A stretch of DNA of 64,000 bases, taken from NCBI GenBank assembly GCA_022414725.1, contig CM039466.1, positions 18,575,375 to 18,639,374 on the forward strand. The letters are read 5' to 3'. Positions within the stretch are counted from its first letter, which is position 1, and every line of letters begins with the position of its first letter. Source of the DNA: Microglena sp. YARC (taxonomy: Eukaryota; Chlorophyta; Chlorophyceae; Chlamydomonadales; Chlamydomonadaceae). Shown one piece after another: positions 41,951 to 52,515 of this stretch. The translations under genes were made by a program, and so were the position numbers. The notes beneath the pieces were generated by a model. That model was not told the origin of the DNA, searched no databases, and saw nothing but the letters and a program-made list of their open reading frames with translations.

Positions 41951-42761
41951 CTAGGCTGCCCTAACCAGAAGCATTTGGGGCTGGTGGGCTGGCATGGATG
42001 CTCCCGATGAGGGGTTGGTTGCGCGCTTGAACAAAGTCATCGAAGGGGTGGGTAGCTCCCTTGGATTGGGAGAGCTGAAGAATCCTGGGCAGGCAGGGGC
42101 AGCGAAGGGCATATTCTTTTCGTGGCAACCAACTGGAAGTAGCCCTCGAGTGGAGACGCGCTTGTTAGGAGCCACTTTCTTCGTAGAAATGCTTCGGTTT
42201 CGATGCTTTGGGGGGCATGAATCTTCGGAAGGGCTCGTAGAATAGGGGTGCTGCTCGTTGCCACAGCGGAAAAGAAAAATGCAGGGTAAAAGGAAGGACA
42301 GGGACTTTGATGAGGACGGGTGGAACAGGTAGAGGCTATACAAGGCAAGCGTCCCTGGACAATGGCAGCGGGACTCCGCAAAGTGGCCGAAAGGGTTTTT
42401 CCGAGGAACAATTGAAGCCTTGAAGGCGTGACAGCTCTCTACTGGCTCCCTCGTACACAATCCGGATATTGTAAGGATATTGTTAGCTTACCTGGGCGAT
42501 GGGAAGCACTCCCCAGCCAAATAAGGCTTCAAATCGCGACCGACGCCACGCAAAGGTGTCGCTAGGCTCGTCTTGAGTTCTCGGCAAGCAGCGACAAGTG
42601 GGTCGACGAGATCATCATTTTCTCCTCGGACTACCTGCAACAGACAATAGCGCTGAATTAGCAGCAGATCCTGAAGTAGCTTGCCCGCGCATGTCGCACG
42701 GAGTTCATAGTACGGTCGTTACCTTGGTGCGAGGAGAGGACTTGATCTTGATTTGGGACAT
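41951..42761 (-). CDS. Small disordered protein with C-terminal LPxP motif, paralog 2 (three exons)
   Basis: Exon 1 is 42761-42723 (MSQIKIKSSPRTK, donor gtaacg). Exon 2 is 42634-42492 (VVRGENDDLVDPLVAACREL then GVGRDLKPYLAGE, acceptor ttgcag, donor gtaagc, phase 2). Exon 3 ends at TAG 41951-41953. Its acceptor is uncertain; ctacgag ending near 42234 would keep phase 2. The C-terminus reads CPGFFSSPNPRELPTPSM then TLFKRAT, nearly the same as the gene at 30140-32433, while the 28-residue repeats of that copy are missing. Exon 2 identity over the whole length supports true paralogy. A TATA-like run lies about 100-110 bp upstream. It may be a decapping-activator-like protein by the FxxSPxPxxLPxPS motif (inference). 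Confidence 0.7.
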
Positions 42762-42861
42762 AGCGTAAATATGGATTTACAGAATAATAGTTCGACCTGC
42801 GGTGAATACCTGCCGGCATGGAATAACATGTCGATGCCCAGCTGCGAGCCTTTCACTCAAC

Positions 42862-42874
42862 TACATATATATCC
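42862..42874 (-). promoter_or_regulatory. TATA-like element of LPxP-protein gene 2
   Basis: On the minus strand ggatatatatgtag sits about 100-112 bp before the ATG at 42761. It is similar in spacing to the TATA-like elements of the repeat-protein family. Confidence 0.5.
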
Positions 42875-42879
42875 GACCC

Positions 42880-43930
42880 TCAGGGCCTGAATGCAGCATG
42901 ACCAATTCAAGTACCGCGGCCGTACTGCCGCCTTACGTAAAAGCGGTGGTAATACATGGTAGGGCCGGGTCGGGCTATGCTATGTGCGCCCCTGAGGTGC
43001 GCCCTACAGTGACGTCCCTCATTCATTCTCATCCATCTGCTGCTTAGCTTCGCCTTCTTACCCCCGTCCCCTACCCATTTGGCTCCCACACAATTTACTG
43101 TGCCCCATCATCTTCGCCGACTTGACTCCCGTCTGGTTGAGACTAACTGCTTCTGCTGGGTCTCTTCTACATTATCAACATTCGGATTCTCAATATTCGT
43201 GCGTGCATCAGTCAGCAGTTTGTAAGATGGAGAGCTAGCCACCCTAGAGCTAGCTTGGAGAGCTAGCATGCCAACATGATAAGGTGATATATTGTTCTTT
43301 CAATCCTTCCAACATGCCTTTAGACCTAGGCATTTCTTCAAAGAGCCATTCAGATGATTAGAGAGCATTCGGGAGCCATTCGGTGTCCCAAATTCCTACT
43401 GTGCTCTATACTCTATGCGGTAATAACCGAGCCTGGTCATCCCATGCCTGCATACTCTACATGCTGGCCTTCTGATCCCCATACCCTCCATGCTCGCCGG
43501 CTGGATGGTATGGGCTAGTGTGGATGCTGGATGCATCTGGAGCTGGCACGATCTGTCTGGTCTGGATGCAGCTATAGCTGTTCTGGTTTGGATGCTGGTG
43601 CAGCTATAGCCTGGTCTGCTGGTGCATGTTACCGCAGGCATATTGTAGAATTAAATTATCACTGTAGCATGAACTCAGGGCCCCTGTCGGTAAAACGATT
43701 GTTTGGGGTTCAGTTCATCAATGTTTTTTTAGCCCTTCCTTTCACGTTTGGGAAAGTCCCTTCAGCCTATTTGGCCTACCCTGGACTGTAACATACATAC
43801 AGGCATGCACACGATATAGTATGGGTGCGGCCTCTTCATTTTGATATGATTTTGCTGCCACTTAAGGTGTGTGTGTGTCTCTACCAGTGTGTGTGTGTCC
43901 CTTTTGATTCCTATGACGCACGGCAGTTTG
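42880..43930. other. Intergenic DNA with a reverse ACAGTCCAGGGG repeat
   Basis: 43640-43800 is a reverse copy of the acagtccagggg repeat (ggggttcagttcatcaatg, ccctggactgtaacatac). 43500-43625 has repeated tctggatgctgg/gcagctatagc words. No gene is supported. Confidence 0.6.
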
Positions 43931-45217
43931 ATGTTTTTAGGATGTAGCATTCCCACGTCCGTCGTGATGTCCGTCCAATTCCAGTCAGAAACAGATCTTA
44001 AATTGGTGTACATACCACTATTTACATTCAAGAAATAAAAGAAGCAAACAATATAGTCAACAGATGTATAATTTTTCAATTCATCAAATATAAAAGAAAA
44101 TACCGCCATGGTACAATCCTGCACTGCAGTATTATCAGGGATTCAAGCTTATAATTGCTCATCAATACCAGCAACTGACAGAAATTGCATGGGAGAGGAG
44201 GCTTTATCGGAGTATCATACATATGCATGTGCATCATTCCAAGCGACAACAACAACAAAAACAAGAACAACTCATTAGGTGCCAGTAAACAGCATCACAG
44301 CGCTCAGGCCCTCGAACAACAAGTAAACAGTGGGTGCATCCTCATTCATGGCTTTCTGGATGTGCTGGATGATCTGGTCATATATTTGATTGACATCCAG
44401 CCCATCCAGGGCACATCACAAACTCAAATTCAGGAATCTTAGCAAGGGATACCACAAGTACATTTTGTTATGAAAGGATTTATAACATCAAATGCAGTAA
44501 TGGCAGGCTAAGACCACCGACCCTAAGTGCGCCAACTCTTTTGTAGGAGTGGCAACGCAATTCGAACTGAATCCTCGGTGTCGCTGGTTTGTGTAGGGAG
44601 ACCCACCTCCTGGGGTGAAATTCCTTTTACAACTAAAAAATGCTATATTTTTATTTTATCCCAGTATGGAATACATGAAATCAACAAGGGTCTGGGTGGT
44701 GACTGTGGCATGTAGCTTGGTCCAATCCGAGCAACAAGAAACTTCGCTCAAACCGTCCCATGATACTTTTCAGATTATCTACAATTTTGTCTGGGGATTA
44801 CTGTCTTTGGTTTAGGTCTCGGTTGAGGTCATACATATTTCAGCGTCCATCGACACACAGAGCTCAGGGCAGCTAGAGTCAACCACCGTTTTAATAAGGA
44901 CAAGACTTTAAACTGCCATGGACAAGTCTTTAAACTGTCTAACTGCATAGTACGCCCCCTACGCCTCGCACAGGGGGGCTTGGAATTGAAAGACGATGAG
45001 CAGCCCAGAGATGGCAGAAAAACTATTTAATAATCAAATTCAATTCAGTAGAAGTCGATTCAGCAGTAGTCAATTGAAAAAGTAGTCAATTCAACAGCAA
45101 GGCCACCCTCCATTGCCCGGTATGAGGAACTCAGCCCGCACAGCAGTCAGACAGTAAGCGACACGGTTGGCCAGTCTCCCTCTTGGCACGGTGACAGCAG
45201 TTGGGTGTGACAGACAC
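43930..45217 (-). other. 3' flank/UTR of family member 2, shared with members 3 and 4
   Basis: cgtgatgtccgtccaattcc, gcaaacaatatagt, tcagggattcaagctta and ccatccagggca recur in the same order downstream of member 3 (50820-51470), and the first part also downstream of member 4 (57640-57790). A second block, tttaaactg.. gtacgcccc then gatgagcagcc, recurs at 51600-51725 and 58270-58370. The conserved order marks the 3' extent of the segmental duplication. A short reading frame with DYIVC-FYFL-VNSG is kept in copies, but it is more likely incidental. Confidence 0.6.
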
Positions 45218-48200
45218 TCAAAATCCATAGCTTCTCTTGTTCCCAATCGTACCAAACATGGTCTCACTAAAAGCAGCAAGGTCGGCCTCCCTGTGAGTGA
45301 GGACCTCAGCCCTCTGAGTACGGTCAGCGGCATGGCCAGTCTCCATGTTATCATGGAAAGAGGCTACGCCAGCCTCACTCCCAGAAGGGATAGCAGCAAT
45401 GTCAGTCTGCCCCTGTTTAAGGAACTCTCCCTGCTCTGCCATGTTCTCATAGTCAGCTGCAAGGTTGACCTTCCTCACAGGAGTAACAGCAGAATAGCCA
45501 GCCTCCATGTTAGCATGGAAGGCGGCATGGTCAGCCGCGCTCCAACCAGGGAGACAGGCTATGGTAGCCTTCCCCTTTTTGTGGAAATCACTCTTCTCTG
45601 CCCTCCCATCTTGGTGATCAGCATGTCCATGGTGATCAGCAAGGTCAGCCGCGCACCAACCAGGGAGCCTGACAGGGGAACCAGGGAGCCTGGCGGCCTG
45701 CCCCTGTTTGTGAAACTTGATCTGCTCTGCCCTCCCATCCTGGTGATCAGCATGATCATGGTGAGCAGCAAGGCCAGCCTCTCTCCTAGCATGGAAATCA
45801 GCATTGTAAGCATTGCTTCGTAGGTATCTCTCTACCTCCACATTAAGGTAGGCCTGCCTTTGATTGAATAACTCGCTTTGCTCGTCCCTCTCATCCTGGT
45901 GATCAGCATGATCTTGGTGATCAGCATGGTAATGGTGATCAGCAAGATCATGGTGATCAGCGTTGTAATGGTGATCAGCATGATTGTGCTGATCAGCATG
46001 GTAATGGTGAGCAGCAAGGTCGGCCTCGCTCCTAGCATGGAAAGCAGAATTGTAGGCATTGCTGCATAGGTATCTCTCTACCCCCTCATTAAGGTCAGCC
46101 AGTGCCTGCTCATCCCTCTCATCAGGGTGAGCAGCAAGATCATCCTCGCTCCTAGCATAGATAGCGGCATTGTTAGCCTGCACCTGCTTGAAGATCCCAC
46201 TCTGCGCTGCCACGTTATCGCGATCAGCTGCAAGGTCAGCCTCACTCCAAGTAGGGACAGCAGCACAAAAACGGGTAAGGCCAGCCTGCACCTTAGCATT
46301 TGAGAAGGCAACATCAGCCTTGCTCCCAGCAGAGGCATCGGCGTTGTCAGCATCCCGCTTAGCATGGCCATGGGCGAGGTCAGCCTCCATCGTAGCATCG
46401 ATATCAGCAAAGTAGGCATCGATCAAAGCAGGGACATCAGCCTTGTCAGCCTCCAACTTAGCAAGGTAAGCGACGATGTCAGCCTCGCCCCAAGCAGGGA
46501 GAGATGCTATGGCAGCCTGCACATCTTTAAGAAACTGTATCTGCTCTGCCATGCTATCCCGATCAGCAGCAATGGCAGCCTCGCTCCTAAAAGAGGTAGC
46601 TTCATTGTCAGCATTGATTTGTGTGAATCTCTTTAACTCCTCAGCAAGATCAGCCTCCTCGTATTTTAAGATCTTGGTGAGCTTAGCCCTCTGATCATGG
46701 AGGTTAGCCTCGCTCCTAGCACAGATTGTAGCAATGTCAGCCATCCTATGTTTGAAGGGCTCACTGTGCTCATCCAGCTCAACACTGTGATTATCCAGCT
46801 CTTCACTGTACTCATCCAGCTCTTCGCTGTGCTCATCCAGATTTTCACTGCACTCATCCAGCTCTTCACTGTGCTCATCCAGTTTTTTGCTGTGCTCATT
46901 CAGCTCTTCACTGTTATCATCCAGCCCTTCACTGTTCGCATCAAGTATTGGATTTGAAGCTGCAATACCAGCCCTGAACATGTCCATATCTATGGGCGAC
47001 TCATCCCGCCCAGCCTCCCTCTTCACAGAAGCAGCCCTGCTAAGGTCCAAATCCACCCTCGTTCCACACAGCTCTTTGTTCCTAGCTTCATATCGTGTGT
47101 CCGGCTGCGTCTCCACAAGGTCAGGCAACTCGTTAACATTGGCCTCCAAAGCCTGCACAGAATAACATTCATGCCATTTAAATTGTGCTTCTGTGTGAGC
47201 CACATGTTCATTCCACTTCACATTGCCTTGGGCATTGGACAGCATAGGCTGCAATGAATAACATTCATACAATTCAAATTGTGCTTCTGCCTGAGCCACA
47301 TGCTCAGTCCACACTGCCTTGGGTATTGGCCAGCAAAGCCTGCAAGGAATGACGTTCATACAATTCAAATTGTGATCCTGTCTGAGCCACATGTTCAGTC
47401 CACTCCACACTGCCTTGGGCATTGGCCAGCAAAGCCTGGATGGAATAACGATCATAAAATTCAAACTTAGATTCTGTCTGAGCCTCTTGTTCAGTCCACT
47501 CCACATTGCCTTGGGGCATTGGCCAGCAAAGGCTGCAAAGAATAGTGGGAAATCATCATTATTTCCGATTATGCCCGAGCATGCCTATTATTTCTGGTGG
47601 TGGTGATGGTTTCTGATAGTGGTGGTGGTGTTGGGGGTTCCTGATGGTGGTGGTGGTGGTGGTGGTGCTCATGCTACTGGTGGTGATGGTGGTGGTTATC
47701 ATGCTACTGGTGCTGGTGCTGGTCATGGTCATGCTACAGAGCTAAAGAATGGTTTAATGGTTGGAAGACCTGCCCGTATGTGTGGAGCGGGCTTATCTTG
47801 ATAAATAATGGCCAGCATATGACAGTGTAATTGCATTACATTACATTACATTACATTGTCAACGGTATGCCAATGTTGAAAAGGCCGCTCCACAACATCT
47901 GGGTGGGGTCTTCCAACTAATCCTCGAATTAAGATAGGCAACTACTCAGTGTTTTCTATCATTACCAATCGGTGTTTTCTACCAGAATATATTAGTGTTT
48001 TCTATCAGAGCATATCAACGTTTTCTATCAGAACATATCATTTTGTGTATCATGACCTATCAGAGATTTATATCATCCCCTATCAGTTTTTATATCATGA
48101 CCCATTAGTGTTTTCCATCATTATCAATCAGTGTTTCTATCACTTCCTAGTCATATCATAGGCAGGCCATTGTTGATACAAGACAAGCCCGTTCCACACC

Positions 48201-48987
48201 ATCCGGGGGGTGGTGGTGGTGTGGGGGGGGGAGGGAGGGGGGACAATACATAACAATTCTTCCCCCAACCTGCCCGCTCCTATATCGACCCTTCCAAGCA
48301 TTTAGCTACTGCATATGTTGCTTTCTAGCTGAGCGCAATCGATGGGTGTGCTTTGCCATCTTCACTGTTGTGTATTAGCAGTAGATATACTATATATGTT
48401 TTGACTGCGGTTAATTATTATTCTTCATTGCCACAGAAGTAGGACTGTCTGATTTACAGGCACCAACTGCAACCACAGCTGGCAGCCGCACAACGGTTGC
48501 AAGGTCACCCAGAATCGGAATCACTGTTTCTTTTTGGGGGCTAAGCGTAGCAGCTTCTAGGCAGCTCTCTTTCCCTGTCCTTGAGCCAAACCTGAATCTA
48601 GCTAGTGTCTGAAAGCTGACGTGATGAACATTCCGATGCAGCTGAAAGCTGTGGGATTGACACAGTGACTGGCCAATGGAGCTGGCTGGAAGCTGCCATG
48701 CGTAGCCCCAAAAAGAAGCAGTGATCGGAATTGGTTCAATGAAATGTCTGAGGCGTAGGAATCAAACTGGCCATATCACCAATACAGATAGTCCTGCGCC
48801 CAGTCACGGATGCAAACTGGCCTGTTCACTGCTGCACACGGCCTCGTTCACTGATACAGGCTGGCCTATTCATCGATACAAGTGGACCCAATTACCCCAT
48901 TGCCGAGGCCGAGCTATCGACACAAACGAACAGGACATGCAGTTGACTCACCTGGGGTTCCACGTTCGCTTCAATGGGTTGCGTCAT
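45218..48987 (-). CDS. Repeat-protein family member 2 (two exons, about 656 aa)
   Basis: Exon 1 is 48987-48952 (MTQPIEANVEPQ, donor gtgagt). An upstream in-frame ATG at 49002 is followed at once by TGA, so the second ATG is used, unlike members 1, 3 and 4. Exon 2 is 47152-45218 after ctgtgcag. It begins ALEANVNELPDLVETQ, homologous to member 4. It then has about nine EELDEHS heptads (about residues 82-145), units of 30-44 residues with ARSEADLAA and a His/Asp-rich stretch (HADHH, HADHQ repeats, about residues 393-434). It ends GTIGNKRSYGF. Predicted to be almost wholly helical and acidic, with no signal peptide or membrane segment seen. Intron 1 (about 1.8 kb) contains a MITE and exon-2 head copies. 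Function unknown. Confidence 0.72.
47153..47540 (-). repeat. Tandem exon 2 head copies (VEWT units) of member 2
   Basis: On the minus strand, copies start after acceptors at 47532, 47435, 47339 and 47248, before the real exon at 47152. Periods are 97, 96, 91 and 96 bp. Each encodes a variant of ALLANAQGSVEWTEHVAQT, followed by a short AT-rich piece and the next acceptor. They are the same units as upstream of member 1 exon 2, although the real exon of member 2 has lost the VEWT motif. Confidence 0.88.
47580..48260. repeat. Microsatellite cluster in intron 1 of member 2
   Basis: (GGT)n at 47600-47670 with a ggtgctcatgctactggt unit, (ATTAC)n at about 47831-47857, 24-26-bp gtgttttctatcagaacata units at 47945-48150, and a G-rich run at 48205-48242. 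The catcatag..gcaggccattgttg block at 48145-48195 is shared with 56040-56085 and 59850-59890. Confidence 0.85.
48522..48723. mobile_element. hAT-like MITE, reference copy with perfect 8-bp target duplication
   Basis: 202 bp. Left cactgtttctttttgggggc, right gccccaaaaagaagcagtg; the inverted match extends about 45 bp to gcagcttctaggcagctc / gagctggctggaagctgcc. Flanked by atcggaat at 48514-48521 and 48724-48731. 8-bp duplications and CA(C/G)TG-type ends fit the hAT superfamily. No open frame, so non-autonomous. Confidence 0.9.
48750..48945. repeat. CGATACAGAC-type minisatellite next to member 2 exon 1
   Basis: Diverged units of about 20-25 bp sharing actggccyattcaccgataca. The same repeat abuts exon 1 in member 3 (56390-56670) and member 4 (60115-60780). 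It is absent from member 1. Confidence 0.8.
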
Positions 48988-49089
48988 CTCGGAGCTTCAC
49001 ATAGTCGAAGGTTTCCGCTACTCGCAGCGTCAATATTCGTCTTGGATGTTTAGTCGATAAGCAAGTTTGTTTTCGAGTCGCTCACATTG

Positions 49090-49125
49090 AGAATTCTGGT
49101 TATTATAAACCTATCGATGCATTTC
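49090..49125 (-). promoter_or_regulatory. Conserved promoter block of member 2
   Basis: Minus-strand atcgataggtttataataac followed by gagaattc-like and caatgtgagcga sequence. The TATA-like tttataa is about 115-120 bp before the ATG at 48987. Confidence 0.65.
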
Positions 49126-49139
49126 ACATTTCTCTATCT

Positions 49140-50322
49140 CCCTATCTCCAAGGGGCGAAGAGAAATGTGATCACCAAATGCATCCGAAGGTTCAAAATTC
49201 GATTTCCAGGTTGAGGCAGCTGCAACGGGTCTCGACAAAACGAATAGTAAGAGAACTGGGAAGATCGACAAGGACGATCTCGAGAACGAATTGATTGGGC
49301 GATGTTCATTGGATTGCCGATCAGCTACCCGTCTCGGAGAAAACTGCCCTGGAAACCAGGAGAAACCAGGAGAAACCCTCTAGTCTGCTGGAAACTCATC
49401 CAGGGGGGGCGGGTAGGGTGGTTTCGGGGCGGGATCCCAAGCCTTGAATTAATTGAAGGGTAGTGGCCTCGAAAATTGCCTCCAAAGCGTCTTCTGAGGA
49501 TTCGCCTAGCAATAATAAACTCGTTGCATCACAGAAATTAGGCCACATCCTGTTCGAACGCATGTTTTTGTTTGCTACGAGAAATCCGAGTCTGGGCAGT
49601 CGTTTTGCATCGCGCGCATCATGAGCGCGCCATCATTACCTTCTAACCGAGCCTGCTGCTTGTGATCAATCGTCGAGGACAAGAACTGGGGACGGACCGG
49701 TAGGTCTAAGAAGGTGCGGGGCAGACCCGAAGATCTCACGCTCGCCGAGGGATCTCGAGCAGCGGGCAGGCCTCGCCCCCGGGCCTCGCCCAGGGGCCTC
49801 GCTCAGGGACCTAGCCCCTACCTAGCCCGGGAGCCTAGCCCAGACGCTGCACTCGGTGTCATATGCGATCGCTGCCACGGTGTGCAGAAGTTGGAGCTCA
49901 AGCGTCTTGGTAGCTTGGCTCTGCAGCATGAGGAGGTGCTGCCAGCAGCGGTCATGTAGCTGACCATGACTGTGCGTGTAGCTGAATGGCCATTCGTGGC
50001 CGTGTAGCTTAGTTTGGCAGGAAACCTGTTGGGAGGGTCATCTGTCACTCATTTTGAGGGGGGGGGGGGGGGGGAGATATGGGCACCCTACTGTCTGGAA
50101 TACAGTTCAATGTAATTCCAGCTGAGAGTCACCCCGAAACTCGTTTTCTAGTCCAACAAATCAGACGAATAGACTATAACACTGATATTTACATATTCTA
50201 CACTTGTGTGCGGGAAGCATGGTGGGAGGGCCATCGGTAACTCAGCTGCTCAGAATTTTCGGGATGTACATTTCGGACCTTGGCAGATAGAGTACTCAAA
50301 AAAACACAAACTAACGTGAGGG

Positions 50323-50408
<86 letters not shown>

Positions 50409-50692
50409 GGGGATCCCCATACCTTCTTTTCAAGACGCATCCTGTTTCAAAATCTGTTTCTTGAAACGCAACCGTTTCAAATTCTGAGCCTGCAACGCGC
50501 CGCCCCCCACCCCCCACCCCACACACAACCACCCCACACACACATACATACACACACACAAGCTGCGTCTGTGTCGCAATGACATACACCGACCCTCTAG
50601 TCTGAGATGCAACGAACCCTTACAAATATGCTTCAGCGACGCAACCAACCCACTGGATCTGTGCCTGCGACGCAACTGACCCCCCCCCCCCC

Positions 50693-50736
<44 letters not shown>

Positions 50737-50820
50737 CCCCACCCCACCACCATGGTCTGCATTGCAACAGACACTTCGACATTGCATCTATGACGCAAGA
50801 AGCAGCGTCCTGAACACCTA
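49140..50820. other. Spacer between segmental copies 2 and 3
   Basis: 49140-49330 is upstream homology shared among members (ttgatcactaaatgcactg-like). 49420-50040 is GC-rich with no gene supported. A G-run lies at 50060-50074, and pure (CT)n at 50329-50405. gcgacgcaac-type element sequence lies at 50430-50815 with (AC)n at 50522-50560 and 50695-50733. Confidence 0.7.
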
Positions 50821-51839
50821 TGGTGATGTGATGTCCGTCCAATTCCGGCCGGAAAGCAGAAGTTACATTGGTGTACTCCACTATTTACGCGCAAGAAATA
50901 AAATAAGCAAACAATGTAGTCCACAGATTACATTTTTCAATTAATCAAATACAATAAAATACTGCCAGGGTGAGTTCTACAATCCTGCACGGCATCAGTA
51001 TCAGGGATTCAAGCTTACAATTGCTCACCAATCCCAGCAACTGTCAAGAAATATGTTGTAAGCGGTGGTATGACTAGATGGTCGAATCGTTCATACCACC
51101 GCTTACAACAAAATGCATGGGAGAGGTGGATTGGGAGGAACACCACACACACACACACATATATATAGATACAAGCACGGGCATCATTCTAAGCGGTAAT
51201 GCTACCTGACATCAGCAACACCAACACCAACAACATCAGCAACAACAACAGCACGTTTAGGTGCCAGTAAAAAGCATCACAGCTCTCAGGGCCCTCAAAC
51301 AAGTAAACAGTGGGTGCATCATCATCATTCAAGGCTTTCTGGATGTGCCGAATGATCTGGTCATACGTTTAATTGACATCCAGCCCATTCAGGACATGGC
51401 ACAAACTCAAATTCAGGAATCTCAGCAAGGGTTACTATACATATTGTTTTTAAATTTTGCTCAAACTGTCCTCACTTAGTTTTCAGCTGATCAATAATTT
51501 TGTATGGGGGTGGTCTTGTCTTTGTTCGAGGTCATACACATTTCAGCGTCCATCAATGCACAGGGCCCGGGGCAGCTGTAGTCAACCACCAATTCAGTAT
51601 GGACAAGACTTTGAAGTGCCCTGGACAAGTCTTTAAACCGTATAATCCGCAAAGTACGCCCCTTGGTTTCCGTGGGTATCGCACAGGAAGGCTTGGGATC
51701 GGTAGACGGTGAGCAGCCTAGAGGTGGCGGAAAACTACGTAACAATCGAATTCAATTCAGTAGTGGTCATGTCAGAAGGAGGGAGTAGTAGTCAATTCAG
51801 CAGTAGTCAATTCAAGTAGTTGCCAGTTCAGCAGGAGGG

Positions 51840-52365
51840 AGTTGTAGCCAAATCAGCAGCAAGGCCAGCCTCCCTTGCACGGTATGAGGAACTCAGTCCT
51901 CTCAGCAGTCATCACAGTAAGTGGCATGGTTGGTATATCTTCATCTATGCGCGGTGATAGCAGTTGGGCTTTTCAGGCACTCAAAATCCCCAACTTCTCT
52001 TGTTCTCAACCCCACAACTCTGGTCTCACCCAAAGCAGCACGGCCAGCCTCTCTTGCCCGGTATGAGGAACTCAGCCCTCTCAGCGATCAGCGCAGTAAG
52101 CGACACGGTTGGTCGGTCTTCCTCTTGGCACGGTGACAGCAGTTGAGTGTGACAGCAGTTGGGTGTGCCAGGCACTAAAAATCCCTAACTTCTCTTGTTC
52201 CCGATAGCACCAACGCTGGTCTTACCCAAAGCAGCAAGCCCAACCTCCTTGTGCGTGAGGACCTCAGCCCTATCAGCAGTCGGCACAGCGAGCAACGGGT
52301 GCATCGGGCATTCAAAAACCCTGACTTCTCTTGTTCCCAATCGCCCCAACTCTCGTCACACCGTA
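51840..52365 (-). repeat. Tandem tail copies of the family C-terminus, downstream of member 3
   Basis: Three to four copies, about 150-175 bp apart, of the segment that encodes ..G(V/E)TRV(G/S)AIGNKR(S) and following sequence at the end of members 2 and 4. Anchors on the plus strand are acttctcttgttcccaatcg (52311), acttctcttgttcccgatag (52184) and acttctcttgttctcaaccc (51989), plus cggtatgaggaactcag at 51880 and 52056. They follow the real exon 2, the same tail-copy arrangement as in fabG. Confidence 0.8.
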
Positions 52366-52515
52366 TAGCGGGAAGCTGGTCAGCACTTATTTTCCTAAAA
52401 CACCTAAACCATAAACCTAAATCCTAAAACCACCTAAACCCAAAACCTAAGCCATCTAAATCTAAGCCACCTAAATCCAAGTGCTGACCACCTAAGTGCT
52501 GACCTGCTTTCCCCT
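52366..52515. mobile_element. Small fold-back element inserted at the 3' coding end of member 3
   Basis: Inverted ends gcgggaagctggtcagcact and, on the opposite strand, ggggaaagcaggtcagcactt. The right side carries aagtgctgacc twice. The interior is telomere-like: cctaaaacacctaaacc, cctaaatcctaaaacc. The insertion replaces the usual GETRVSAIGNKRS ending by a Trp/Arg-rich tail (LRWSALGFRWLRFRW). Confidence 0.65.

Noticed and set aside
43762..44124. Minus-strand frame with DYIVCFFYFLNVNSG conserved near members 3 and 4
   Set aside because: It lies in the duplicated 3' flank, flanking frames are not conserved, and nucleotide-level duplication alone explains the similarity.
52380..52500. Interstitial telomere
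   Set aside because: The CCTAAA words are irregular and enclosed by inverted repeats, so a small fold-back element is more likely than a telomere remnant.
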